DNA of 64,000 bases from Armillaria gallica (Eukaryota > Basidiomycota > Agaricomycetes > Agaricales > Physalacriaceae), in contig JBANDB010000007.1 of assembly GCA_037576215.1 (NCBI GenBank), positions 4,619,001 to 4,683,000 on the forward strand. The letters run 5' to 3'. This document shows, in pieces, positions 49,259 to 61,312 of this stretch; the stretch's first letter is position 1; every line of letters begins with the position of its first letter. The position numbers and the translations under genes are program-made. The notes beneath the pieces are model-generated. The model made no database searches. It was not told the DNA's origin and saw only the letters and a program-made list of their open reading frames with translations.

Positions 49259-51163
49259 ATGGAGAATGAAATCATCAAGCAGGCTGGCCGCTGGTTTGCA
49301 AGATCACTTGATCCATTTATAAATGTCAAGAATGCAATCGTAGTCAGTATGAAGGTCAAAGAGTCTGCAGAGAGTGATGAGGAAGGAGAGGAGGAAGGAG
49401 AAGAGAATGCTGTGCCACCTGTTTCTGCTGACAAGGATGAGAATGAGCTAATGGAGCTTGATGATGTCAAAGAGAACCCATATGTTGTGCTTATATGTCC
49501 TTTTTCATTTCTAATAGCTTCATTCAGTACAGTAGATATTGATCTCCACTCTCAACAGTGCTTCAATCAATTCACTACATCAAAGGATTGAGATTTTGTC
49601 AATGCATGCAAATTGTTGGTCAATTGCAGTGATGACTTGACCCAACTGAATAAGCTTCTCAAAGCAGTGAGCATATTATTCTTGTTGTCATTTCATACTA
49701 TACAATGTCCTCTTTTTATCTAGCTCCAGGCCTCCAGCAACAGCGTGCGTTCTGATAATACAGGCAAGGTTCTTCCCAACACTCCTCATTCTGATTTATG
49801 ATACATTCAATTTAGACCCAGCAGCATAATACAAGTTTTTTTATATTTACTCCAATATATGCTTATCATCTCTTCATAGTTATATGGAGGCCATCCTTAA
49901 TGGTGAACTCAGCAATGAATGGTGGTGTCTACCACTGTTTTCTTCAACAAAGACCTTGTTCAGCCAGAGAAGCCAACAGCTGAAATATTTCAGGGATTGT
50001 TCTCATTTGTGTGAGTGTTTATTGTTCTGTGCAATATTCCTTTTTTAAAATGGCCATCAGTTCTTTTGCCACATATTTCTTGGGAATGGTCTCCCCAAAC
50101 AGCAAGGCAAGACCAATGGCCATGATACAGTCACAACAAGACATGGGATGACAGCAGTAACAGGTCATCATATCACTTATGCAGCTACCCAGGTACGTTT
50201 TATGATAATCTTCATTGCAGATTTGACATTGCATTCAGGTTCGATACTATATAGGAACAGTTGATAAATGGCAGCAATTCGATGAAGGCTTTAACTTGTG
50301 GCATTTTTTCTGGTCCATTGTAGACTTTTTTGAGGGAGAAGACAAGGATGACAGTGCTGATGAGATCTTGAGCTGGTGGAACAAGTACATATTTATTTCT
50401 TGCTTGTCTCTATCTAACACTTTCTACTAGGGAGGTTTTTTCAACATGCAATGCTATGAAGGCCAAAGAAGAGAAGTCATCAACCTCTCCTCCAACAAGT
50501 TGTTATACCATCATCCAGCAAGAGCGTCGCCAGGCAAAGAAGCTTCACTACAAAGCAAAAATGCAAGAAGACCACTGATTGGATCAAGCAATGCCATCTT
50601 GTACCACTCCTCTTCCTCAGTATTCTGTACCTCCTCAACAGCAGCTGCCAGTCTCTTCTCAGCACCATAGGACTCCAAGTCCATCATCATTTCAGCATCA
50701 ACATCTTGTTCCACCTTGATATCAGCGCCATTCATGTTCTCAGTCCTCTCAAGCATGTCAGCAAGAGCGACACCATGACCATGGATGAGACCACTCTCGT
50801 TCTCCTGTCCAATCTCATCAGTGTATTGTGGATAAACCAGAAACTCATTTATCTGACCTTGCATCTTGCTCCCATGCTCATCTCTCTGCATCTCATGATG
50901 ATGTATCAGACTTATCACAGTCTCCTGATTCTCCAATACCTCAGGTGACATTTCATTGCCTTCAATGTCATCCAGAAGGCTCTCCGAACTATCCCTCAGC
51001 GTCATCTTCACATGCATCGCACTCAGCTCAAGAAGAGCAGTGGCCTTTAAACTCACAGATCCAGCCTGAAGCCATGGTGCCATGCCAATCAAAGCAGAAG
51101 CAGCTACCAACAGCAGTTCAGTCCAGTAGAGCTCTGGTAACAAAGCATAAGACACATAAGTAG
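49259..51163 (+). pseudogene. DUF6698-like repeat-associated gene, degenerate
   Basis: N-terminus IIKQAGRWFARSLDPFINVK with an acidic stretch (ESDEEGEEEGEENAVPP) and NELMELDDVKENPYV. Downstream in pieces: KLLVNCSDDLTQLNKLL (frame-corrected), HIFLGNGLPKQQGKTNGHDT, GMTAVTGHHITYAATQ, then VRYYIGTVDKWQQFDEGFNL, IVDFFEGEDKDD and ILSWWNK. The series (FLGPS, HGM, IAYAATQVR, F..S.LDFFE, LL.WWN.QIFP) is the pattern I associate with agaricomycete DUF6698 proteins, a large expanded family of unknown function. The Gln/Pro/Ser-rich tail is open for about 110 codons (50828-51163). It contains plausible introns. Probably not functional. Confidence 0.55.
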
Positions 51164-52251
51164 GTATACTCTCTGTCTTTATACTTGTTCTGTGGTATCA
51201 GTTTTTTATTGCTTGCTGGTATTCCTTGCTCTTTGCTTGTTTTTCATTACTTTGCTCACTTTCAGAATCTCATAGATTAAGGATGTTGTATTAGATTATA
51301 AATGATGCTAGATATTGCTTTCAATAACCATATGTATAGTATTAAGAAGCCAAATACAAAAGTAAATTCAGTATTAAGCTACTAGCAATATAACAAAGTC
51401 CTCCGAGACTTACCAGGACTGCCAAGCATCACCAGGCCTGGCCAGGTCCACCTCACGAGGACTGTCTGACCAACTAGTGCAAGAGCTTGTCCAGAGAAGG
51501 CAGAATTGTGATCAGGATGTGTTTGCAAACTGCACTCCAAGGTCAGGCCTAGTCAGGGCTACCTCAGAGGTGATTTTATGCCAGGACATGCATATCCTGG
51601 CTTTGCTTGGCTGACACTGGTCCAGGAGCGACAAGATTCTAACACTTTTGGTAATGTACTAAAGGATCTCCTCCAGACTTTCTTCTTCTGCCAGCAATCT
51701 TGTTGCCTCCTTCTGATACTCTGAATCTGCCTAATCTCCATCAATTCTTCCTTGAGCAACTTTTTTATTGTTACTTGTTTATGCAGTGTCAATCTAGAGG
51801 CCAGACTGTAGGTAAAATTGTGGAGTCTGTTATTTAACCTTTACATAGGATAAAATGTCAGATACAGAACAAGGCAATCATGTGTGATGCTCACTAACAC
51901 ACAGCTGCATAACACATCAATCAGATCCTTAGACAAGCACTTTACTAAATATCTTTATTGAAGAGATCAATGCAGTAATAAAGCCTACTGCTTTAATACT
52001 CAGGAAGAAGAATATTTTGAATGAAAATGTTCTGATTATCAGGTAACCTTTTGGATTTGACCATCTAGACAGGGTCATACTAGACTCAACTGGAGAATTG
52101 AGTGTGAAATACCTACATTTTGAGTGAATTGGCTAGCTAAGCCTTCAAATATTATTAGGATTCAACTCTGTTGTGAATCATAAATTCAACAGATTGTACC
52201 TTCAGAGTCATATCAGAATCTTTCAGCCACAGGTTCAGCCATATAAACCTA
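51164..52251. other. Repeat-like sequence without recognisable genes
   Basis: A GC-richer patch at 51400-51560 contains many CCAGG/CCTGG words (CCAGGCCTGGCCAGG and similar). Otherwise AT-rich with no supported coding. Confidence 0.35.
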
Positions 52252-52508
52252 CACTGCATGATGGCTTTGATATGTGAGACTAAAATATTGAAATTGAAAA
52301 ATATTTATTTTTAGCTTAAAAATATCAAAGAGATATGCATAATATCTTTTCCATATTTGTGATTTTATCCAGTTTTGAGGTGATTTTCACAAATATAGAA
52401 AAGATATTATGCATATTTTTTTTGAAAATTTAAGCTAAAAACTAGCTAAAAATAAATAACTTTCAATTTCAATATTTCAGCCTCACATATTAAAGCCATC
52501 ATGCAGTG
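52252..52508. mobile_element. Foldback MITE with CACTA-type ends
   Basis: 257-bp near-perfect palindrome. Left arm begins CACTGCATGATGGCTTTGAT and the right arm ends in its complement, CCATCATGCAGTG. The arms (~120 bp each) pair through AAATATTGAAATTGAAA and ATATGCATAATATCTTTTC. The element is bracketed by the trinucleotide CTA on both sides (52249-52251 and 52509-52511). CACTG/CAGTG ends plus a 3-bp target duplication are the signature of CACTA-superfamily elements, so a Plavaka-like transposase is the likely mobiliser (inference). Confidence 0.85.
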
Positions 52509-52511
52509 CTA

Positions 52512-54534
52512 GCCAGAGAATGTTCTCAGCCTCATTATATCCATAGTTTCTCAAGGTCTGTACTTACTATGTCAGTGACCACAACCATCATCAATCCTGA
52601 CACTTCTGCCAGCCCTCTTTTTCTTTTTAGACAGTCTCTCAGTCTCTTTAGGGCTTATCTTGTTGAACCTAAAAAAAAAACTTATGCAATTATTTCAGGT
52701 ACAATTCCAGCAGCCATTACACTGATCTCTGTGGTATGTCACCTTTGGAAATATAGGCATTGTCAGTCTCATCTGCTCTTCTTCAGGAATGATAGCAAAC
52801 CTGTTGTGATGAATTGGTTGGCAGAAAAGTGTAAAGGCATATAATACCAGCCCTTTATTGCAGTCAACACCCTCTTATTGTGGGCATCTAATGGGTCAGA
52901 AATACCTCATCTTCCAGCTGCTTAAGTATCTTCTTAAAAGCTGGCTTTCTTTTTTGAAAGCTTACTTAATAATCCCATTGCTCTCTTGCATAACTCTCTC
53001 TAAGACTTGCCATGCTAAACATACTATGAGAGCTGTGCCTTTAGTGAAGTGAGTAACATCTCCATCCATTTATATTATCACTCACAGAATGAAATCTAGA
53101 AAAAGGTTGAAGAAGCCCATATCAATCTCTTTACATGCTGCCTCTGTAAGGGCATCAATGTTGACAGTGCCACCTTTCTTGCTTTTGAAGAAGACCAGAC
53201 ATGCAGGAGACTGTATGTCATTACTTGTGATGACCTAGCACTTGCAGATAGTCACATTGAACTGATTTATATTTTTGACAAAGAAAACTAGAGTCTCTTT
53301 TATTTTACACCAAGTGACATACCACTTCAGTGCATGTTGTTTACAGATACAGCAAGAGGACAATCTATCCTCAAGGGGTGAGCCTGTAAGATATCAATAT
53401 GTTTATCTACAGGCTTTTCTCAGAAGGCATAGAGAAGAAGATTGTAGATATATATAATATAGTAAAGGGCAATGTGCCATATAATGTCACCTGTGTCTAT
53501 ACTAAAACACAGTCTCTGTGCACTGTGCATGAAATTTTTTCAATTCATTTCAGCACACCTTTTGAACTTGTTTGATAGGTTAATATTCTTTCCATGTGAT
53601 CCAAATTGTGCTTCAGCTCTACAGCTCTATTAGTGAGATATTGATGGAGTTCAATATTGACTGTGCCTGTTTCCTCTATGATAGTACAAGCTTACCTGCT
53701 GTCCTTTTCTTGAAGCTGAATAGATTAGTCTAGGCAATCTTGATCTCACTCAGCAATCACCTAGTTACAAACTTCATTTGGTGAAGTATGCCTCTAGAAG
53801 CATAGAGATCCTTATACCTTTGCTGCATCAGGAGAATGTCAACCTGAAAGTGTGTTTGCTTGAATTTGCTCTGGGATACATTTAGATGGTTGATCATTCT
53901 ATCAGATAGATGACAAATGCCCATCAGAGCTCCAGGGACTTGTGTGGCTCCTCTGCATGGAGTACTTGATCTTAATGCAGATTAAAAAACTGTATCATCC
54001 TGATATGAAGGAAGTCTTCAAAGTTCATAGCCAAGTGGTCAACAACATGATGAAATCTTGTAAGCCCCACAAGGTCAGCAACTATGCTCACTTTCACATA
54101 CCACACAGTCTTAAGTGAAACACTGCTAGCATAGAATGTCACATCATCAACATCAATTATCTTTTTAATTCTGAGGAAGTAAACTTTGATCCAATATGTA
54201 CATTTGTAGGGGTGCAGGATGAAGCACTTATGAGGGAGACATGGCATCTTCATTATCATCCTGCCTTCTGTAGTAGTGCTTGAGATTGTCTAGAAGGTTG
54301 CCAGGCAAGCCAGTTTATTCTTATGTGGGTTCTCTAGAGAATGTCTGCACTACCATTCATTGACTTGTTGTCAGACAAGGTAGCCTCCAGCAAAAAGCAG
54401 TTGACAGAAATTGCACTTGAGCTGAAAAACCTTAGGGAGTTGCTTTCTCATATAAAGTATGATAAAGATCTTCACAATTGCTGGTTATTTGATGAGTACC
54501 CACGGATTAACCAGCATCTGTATCTGGCAGGTGA
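52512..54534. other. Unassigned repeat-like sequence with coding echoes
   Basis: Plus-strand fragments at 52570-53460 (FRQSLSLFRAYLVEPKKKTY, FLAFEEDQTCRRLYVITCDD, SDIPLQCMLFTDTARGQSIL) read like one decayed protein. 53972-54259 on the minus strand is open for 95 codons. Neither is recognised. Confidence 0.3.
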
Positions 54535-54632
54535 GCATCTGTGGATGTCACAGTATCCATGACACCCAGGTGTTGCACAGATGGCAGGTATGGCTCTGGA
54601 CGTGACAGGTACCCATCACAGGTACCTGTACA
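54535..54632. repeat. GGTACC-rich degenerate array, part 1
   Basis: Variants of CAGGTACCTG with GGTACC at 54608-54613 and 54621-54626, plus CAGGTGAGC, CCAGGTGTT and GCAGGTATGG words. Confidence 0.5.
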
Positions 54633-55349
54633 ACTGGAATACTCTCTCATCCCACCACTTTGCCCTCTCGTGGATCCTCCTAGTGTCCAGTAATGGCTCT
54701 CTCAGTCATTTCACCTCAGCCCTTGGTCCTAGAGCTCAACTTTTAACTCTCACATGTCTACAGATCATACTTCTTGCTCATAAGCTTAGATCAACATCTT
54801 GTCATGATGATTTCTCCTTCAGTCTTCACCCATTTTTCTCACAGCTGGAAGTGTTGGAATGCCCTGGCATATGGCTTCAAAACAACCACCTACTCAGTAA
54901 AATCAGCCACATTGTTGTGGAGTTATGAAGGGATCATTGTTTTGACAAAGGATGGAGAGCATATTCAAGCTATCTTGGGTTTGGATGGGTGCTTCCCTAC
55001 ATGCCTGGTACCATCTGAAAGCTCTATTTTGATACATTCTGACCCCTCCTTAGTGTCCCTTATCCATTACCATCTCACAGTGCTGCCCTCTTATCATTAC
55101 CATCACTGTCCGATTTAGCCATCATTTTGTTTGGTCCATATCTTCGTCACTTTTTGACTGTTTCTCTCAATTGTTGGAGCGTTTGAAATCCCTCTTCAAT
55201 GCCTTTCAGACAACTCCAGCATGTCCCCGTTCTGTTTCTCCTTGCTCTGTCAGTGTCACCATAACTGTAGGTCACTCTCTACTCTTCCTCATTCACCATT
55301 TAGGGCTAGTTACATGCATAGTGTAATTTATTTAGTGAGAATTGGATGA

Positions 55350-55545
55350 GTATGATACAGGTACTCGTGCAAATACCTGCAGGTACCTGTATATATCCAG
55401 GTAGGTGCAGGTACCTGCCATGGATACAGATACCTATGGCATGGGTCGGATCATCTGTGGCACGGATGTTGCCACGGATGATGAATATGGACCTTTGGCC
55501 ATAGGTACCTGTGGTCATGGATGCGGATGTATCCAGGTATGCAAT
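55350..55545. repeat. GGTACC-rich degenerate array, part 2
   Basis: GGTACC at 55382, 55410 and 55504, with GCAGGTACCTG, ATCCAGGTAGG, CACGGATG and related words spaced about 10-30 bp. Related to the array at 54535-54632. Confidence 0.55.
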
Positions 55546-55689
55546 CGTGAAGATCTCTAAAGTATGGGCATGAGGATGCATTCAAAGAGTGGAAGGTCGC
55601 AATTATCAAAGTGTTTCACAAAATTGAGAGAAGATAGACTATAGCCAATGCCATCCTACTTTCTGGCTGAGGGATCTTCTGAGCCTCTG

Positions 55690-58650
55690 CTTTACACCAC
55701 TGGTAAGGCCATTATCATTGCCTCCTGCATTGATTCTGGTACTTCAATCTAGACTTTTGTTTGCCAATGTGGTGGGAATTGTGCTGCTTTGATAGTCTCT
55801 ACATTGTCAAGGTTGATGTTAAAATCTCGTGCTAGTTCATGTAGAGGTGATTGGTGCTATTTGACATAGCATTGTGATGCCTGTCTGACAATTTTGTGCA
55901 GTAGATGTCCTAGAGGTAAACATGCCATGCGTGTCAATGCCCAGTGTCAGTAAACCTCTACCTGTCTCTGCATGGGTAGCAGAATATCTGCTGCTATCAT
56001 TCTCATTGCTCCAGTTATGAGTATCACTGCCTGCCTCTGTATCAAAGACAGGCAGTTTACAACTCAAACACTGCTTTTGTCATCCTTCCTCTTCTTTCTC
56101 ATGTGTCTCTGGAGGTTTAAGAATATGTCAGCTGCATATAAGATTCTGAAAATAGCAATGGAGATGTAGGTGAGTCTCATACTCTTTCTTGACACACTCA
56201 AGCTGACATGAGCTAGTTGTCAAAATTGAATGACCCAGTCATCTCCCTTTTTGATGGCTGCTGCACCCTGTTCTTTCCACCGTAATCCTGCATCAATATA
56301 CACACCTAGAAATTTTGTGACTGGTTGTGGGTGTACTGTGTACTGGCTGATTTGCACTGGCTTGCCCATCACTAGTTCATGCTACCTGGAGGTCATGTTG
56401 GGCTTAAGGGGCATCCCTCATTTTTGATGTGAAGTTGATGAGTTGGAACTTCTCCATACCATATTTGCAGTTGTGGTTTCTTGCATACCCAGTGTCCCTT
56501 CTTGGTGCTTCATGATATCTTTGATCTTCTGGTGAGTCTCTGCAAATGTCTTTCTCCATACAAGGATCGCTTTGTTGATGAAGCTTTCTACTGTTTTTTG
56601 CAAGCATCACAGTATGCTGGAGTTGTAAATGATATATAAGATCTGTGATAGTGGGTCTCCTTGGTCTAGCCCATTAGTAATTTCAAAAATGATTGACTTG
56701 AAGTCATCAAACATGAGTATTGTTTTACGACCACTCAACTGTTGCTGTAACCATTCTGTATATTGCTTGAGTATGCCCAACATTAGCATCTCATGTATAA
56801 GCATGTCAACATTGACACTTGGGAAGGGTCCTTTCACATCAAGGAATAGAATGGTGACTACATTACCTTTATGCTATGCATTCTTGATTAAAGATATCAT
56901 CAGGTGCATGGAGTCTGTTGTACACTGACCTAGCCATCCTCCAAAGTGTCTATCTGGTAGTATGTTCAGATACTTGCACCACATCACCAGGTCCTAATTG
57001 AGAGTGGCATGAAGGTCTCATCCTCAGCCATTTGATAAAATGATTGGCCTGTGTGTGTTTGAGTCCTCGCAGTTTGGTTTACCAGGCTTGTGAAGGATAA
57101 TGGTATTCATCACACTCAGGTCTGGGTGGTACTCACCTGTGGTGAATGTCACTCTGTATATTAGACCTATGTGGGAGGTGAGTAGGTCAGCACATTGGGA
57201 TAGTACACAGTTGGGCACTGTTTCCAGCTTGGTGGCTTTCAGCCATTTCATATGCCTGAATGCTTTCTCAACTTGCTCATCTGTGATGAGCCGGAACTCC
57301 CAAGCTGGTGGTGGGTATTCCATGTTAGTGGGAACATTAGAGTTAGTTAGTTTCAGTGGGAAGAATGCAGTTTGGAATACATCACTCTTTTCAGAGTTAT
57401 CCTGGACTCGTCGTGTTACTTCTCCACCTTTTTTGATTATGAGGTCTGGTACTCATGATCTCCCTCCATCTGTCATGGACTGTGAAATAAAGCTGCATAT
57501 TTCCCATATGCTGTTTCTGCTTGTGTTTTCTAGCAATTCCATCCAACATTTTGTTTTGGAGCTATCCGTTACTTTGGCATATGCCTTCTGTGCTTATTGC
57601 TTCTCTCTATGTATCAGGTGATCTGCAAACATTCTGTACTAGTGTGCCTTTCTCTGGATCTTCCATAGCTGTTTGTGAAGGGCCATTAACTTGTCTGTTC
57701 ACCAGTGCTTTATATACAGGCTGGGTTTCATCCATGGCATATATAGGTCTATGATGTCTTACACTACTTGATCTATGTCATCTAGTGTCTTGTACATCTG
57801 TGCTGTTGTTTTAATTTTGCAGGGAGCTGGTAGGACATCTAACTTCTCCCTCAGTTTGGTGTAGAATTTCAGCCATTCTATCTTTCAAAAGTTCTGTCAC
57901 AGTTTGAAGCTATTTTGTGGAGGGGATATGTTGGTGGTGGAGAGGATGGGGAAGTGATCTGTATGTGGTGGTTGTGCTGCATGGTCAATAATGCATTTGG
58001 TAAATGCTGGTAGGAGCTCATCAGAGCAGAACATGTTGTCAACATATGTGTAGTTCCCAGTAGAGAAGGCCCGTAGTGTTAGCACTAGTGCTGGTAGTGG
58101 CATCTTGAGGCAGTGGTGACCTATTAGTCACAGTAGATGTTCTGCACATGCCAGGGCTTGATTTGTAAAGAGGTGAGAGTTGTGTGGTTCATCCCACAAT
58201 AGGTGATATGCATTGAAGTCTCCTGCACAGATGAATCAATATGGTAGGCCTCACCCATCATGTTATTTGGCTGCATATTCCCTAAACAGTTTGTCAATGG
58301 TTTCTCAGATAGATATGAATCCCCCATTGCTATAGATGTTGACAATGATTATGGATTCTGCTGGTGCTCGCAAGTTGATGGCTACAGCATCTTGGCTGTT
58401 TAGCAGTACACTAGACCAAGAGTTAGTAGAGACAGCTTGGTTAACAAGTATTATTGCCCTCATCTGTGAGAGGTCTTGATTGTGTCCTATTGGGTATATG
58501 GCTATCCAGCCTTGCATTGCTCTGGACTTTTCTGTTTGCTGATATACAATTCCTTTATGAGTATCATATTGTCATCTTGATGAATCTGGTGTAGAGGTAT
58601 GAATTTACTGTGAGAGATTTGTTAGTGTTGAGTTGGTATAGCTTTAGTGG
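55690..58650 (-). mobile_element. Non-LTR retrotransposon (LINE), ORF2 remnant
   Basis: Minus strand, in order. Endonuclease: LILIKELYISKQKSP-like start near 58550, RAIILVNQAVSTNSWSS, ICAGDFNAYHLLWDEPHNSH near 58200, DNMFCSDELLPAF and HTDHFPILSTT. Reverse transcriptase: LITDEQVEKAFRHMKWLKAT, LIYRVTFTTGEYHPDLSVMN, TIILHKPGKPNCEDSNTHRP, MKGPFPSVNVDMLIHEML, EITNGLDQGDPLSQILYIIY. Connection: YAADIFLNLQRHMRKK, IQRQAVILITGAMRM, HQSPLHELA. Start of RNase H: IKAAQFPPHWQTKV near 55760. The EN-RT-RNase H order is that of Tad1-like fungal LINEs. It is truncated at the 3' end (~55690), and the palm YxDD region is degraded. Confidence 0.88.
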
Positions 58651-58979
58651 TCTGTGGTCTGCATTGTTAGTATTTTTGGTGTTCAGCATATGTCTATGGG
58701 CAGAGTGTGAGTGTGTTAATCTTCACTTGTATCTGCAGTTCCTCTCTGAGAGATCTCTCCATCTTCCTCCTGGTCTGATCTCCTTGTAGATGATGCCCTA
58801 CTTGTCAATCTGGCCTGTGATTAACTCGGTGTGAAGTATTGTTTGAATAATGATTACTGGTATTTGTTACCAGATGTGAGCGGGATGGTATTAGGATTTG
58901 TATGTTGGTTCTTGGTTTGTTTTGTACTCCCTGCATCTCAATGGTTCCTTGTTGGGTGGGATGAGATGTTGAAGCTACC
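58651..58979. other. Spacer between LINE and gypsy copy B
   Basis: No coding support; probably remnant LINE 5' sequence. Confidence 0.3.
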
Positions 58980-59396
58980 TGTTATATGCATGCTGTGGAC
59001 CTTGCTTCACACTGACTTTAAGCATAGACTTCATCTTAACAACTACACCATTGGACCTCTGCAGCCTCTGGCTGCTCACCATTTACCTTACTCCATTTAA
59101 CATTTCATTTTACTAGTTCACATATTAAATCTAGAATCCGAATTAGTAGCAAATAGACCTCTGTCAGATTCCATCAGAGTCCGACTCAGATTACCTACTT
59201 ATATATATACTGTAAAACTACTTGTAGATACTCAGTTTGAATATCAACTTGGTATAGCCAAATCCCTCTCTGACTCTAAGCCCAATGTATTGCTCTCAAA
59301 GTCCGCAACCTCTGCTCCATTGACTATCATTCTCTATCCAAACCTTTGCTCTCTGCAGACTCCACTCTACAATCCAATTTTGGCACATCCCTAACA
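58980..59396 (+). repeat. LTR of gypsy copy B
   Basis: TGTTATATGCATGC at 58980 to CCCTAACA at 59396. 417 bp, versus 502 in copy A, because an internal ~85-bp block before the 3' end is missing (the AAGGCTTCAGCTCAAG...GCATG section). Followed directly by the same leader and gag as copy A. Confidence 0.85.
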
Positions 59397-59437
59397 GTAT
59401 ATTTGAACTCAACCCCTTGAGTCAAATTTTTTAAATC

Positions 59438-60150
59438 ATGACAACTACCCATACTTATCCTCCAGAAACAGCCAAAGGCCACAAACAAAAAACACCAATA
59501 TTCTCCATGGATGATATACCAGCATCTGCATCTAAGGAAAATCCAGAACTTTTCAGATCGGCCTCTGTCAGAGGACAACCATCTCATAAAGAGACCTACA
59601 GTCACTCCAGTTTCACTGCCCAACAATCCAACCATTGCAGTTCTCCCAGTCTCTTCAGTAGTCTCTTCAGTACTCTTCCACCAGATGATCCCTCACACAA
59701 CTGGAGGACCAGTATATTCAACAGATACTGGGAGGACCCAGATCCACACACCCCAGCACCTCAATGTACATTCAACAGGGGACAACCAGCTGCTGCAGAA
59801 TCCGACAATTCCAGAAGCAAAACTGATACCTCACTCACATTACAAATCAACACAACCATGGTAATGAAGCTGATGACTTTCAACTGGGTAGCCCAAAGAC
59901 CCAGCAGCCCTAACAGACCAGAAGGACCAGGTGGCCCTGGTGGTCCCAGAAGTCCTGGAGATCTGGGGGTCCAGGGGGTCCTGGCAACAATCCTCTCAAT
60001 GAGCAAGACTTCTTGCAGGAATTCATAAATCTGTTGCATGGGGTTTCCACTTTATTAAACAATCCTCGACCTAACAACATCCACACCAAGGTCAAAAGGC
60101 CTGATACTTTCAACAGCTCTGACCCACAGAAACTCAAAGCTTTCATTGTG
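59438..60150 (+). mobile_element. Ty3/gypsy copy B: gag N-terminal half, truncated
   Basis: Open for 196 codons from 59438: MTTTHTYPPETAKGHKQKTP, FRSASVRGQPSHKETYSHSS, FNRYWEDPDPHTPAP, then a Gly/Pro-rich segment. It continues out of frame with NNPRPNNIHTKVK and KLKAFIV, and stops matching at about 60150. This copy keeps the open frame through the region where copy A is shifted, so it is the best guide to the family's gag start. Confidence 0.85.
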
Positions 60151-60979
60151 TTCTCCAGTTTCTAACCTATGTGATCCAGAGACACAAAAACCTTATAAAA
60201 CACTGTCTGCAAGCCACAAGATTTGAACCTATGTCACTTGGAAAATATATACCCTCAAGCGAATACTAATCAAGCCAAAGGGTTTGAACCTCTGCCACCT
60301 GTAAGTGCCTCACATCACAAGAAACCCTCAAAATACAAGAGCACATCCACAATGACACCAAGCTCTTCTTCTCAGGTTAGAGTGCAAGTCAACCAACCAA
60401 TCAATAATAGCACAAGTGCCATGCTAGCTTTCTATACCTCATGTGCAACTCAGCTCACTCAAAATGCTATCAATCAAAGGTATATTCTCTCACTTGAAGT
60501 TACAAACTAATCCTGAAGCTAGAGTGTCAAGCTGAGGGCTTGCACACAACTACAATGGGGGTCTGAAACTTGTACACTACAATTCCACTGCATTATTTAT
60601 CTATTCTATGTCCTATAAATTAGTACTACTAAATATAGTATTATTTAGGTTATGGAGCTCCTTTGCTGCATCCTGTGCATGTCGCACTTATCACGCCATA
60701 GCTTGGCTCTGACTCAGAACTCTGGTTCAGGGCCAGATCTCTCTCAGAGTGTTGTGATGTTGGTTAGCAGTGCTATTACATGTGTATTGATGTCAGCTGT
60801 TATCTCCTCGGAGTTGCAGCCTATTGTGCAACTCATATTTTGCTCCATAATATTCTTCTAGGGATTTCAATAGTAGTGAAGGCAACTAGCTTCTTGTCTA
60901 GGCCTCATGTGACTGAAGTTAGAAACTTCAGATTTACTCAAATTCTGACATCACCAATTCTAGAGTGCTAGTGCCAGAT
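60151..60979. other. Unassigned repeat sequence with two tRNA-like B-box words
   Basis: Two related segments, 60210-60240 and 60271-60301, share CAAGCCA(C)AAGgnTTTGAACCTnTGnCAC. On the minus strand they contain GGTTCAAATC and GGTTCAAACC, like a tRNA T-arm/B box. No acceptor stem or A box could be matched. A short plus-strand open frame (60223-60510) is not recognised. Confidence 0.3.
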
Positions 60980-61312
60980 CAGCCATGCCTTGTGTCATAG
61001 ATCAATGTTGCATAAAGTCTTTAATTGTCTCATAAGCATATCCTGTTTTCTTCTTAGTGCACGTATGCTATGCCTTCCTAGAGTACTCAGTGACAAATAC
61101 TGAGACTTTGTACCTAGTGAAGCCTTTCTAGTACTGCTCTTTAGGTTAAGCCATGCCCTCACCCAGTTTTACTCAGATAATCTCATTACTGGCATTATAA
61201 ACATTGCACTCTGTTGTGTTTCTTAGTGCCTTAGTATCTGGACATTGTAGCCTGACTGCATTACTACAAATTGCAAAATTACATGTGTAAACACTTTCAG
61301 AGCATGTCACCA
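60980..61312 (-). mobile_element. Ty1/copia integrase fragment
   Basis: Minus strand: SESVYTCNFAICSNAVRLQC (degraded zinc-binding HHCC end), PDTKALRNT, NASNEIIxVKLGEG, VFVTEYSRKA and KKKTGYAYETIKDFM, matching copia pre-integrase/integrase. It joins gypsy RT at about 61312 in the same orientation. Confidence 0.7.

Noticed and set aside
50511..51155. Minus-strand 214-codon open frame opposite the DUF6698-like gene
   Set aside because: It is the longest frame in the right half, but the plus strand reads as the continuation of the DUF6698-like protein with a Gln/Pro/Ser tail; the antisense frame has no recognised domain. Kept in mind as an alternative.
57100..57621. Plus-strand 173-codon open frame
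   Set aside because: Antisense of the LINE reverse transcriptase, which has clear motifs on the minus strand.
60200..60310. Functional tRNA gene on the minus strand
   Set aside because: Only a B-box-like word is present; no cloverleaf, A box or terminator could be matched.
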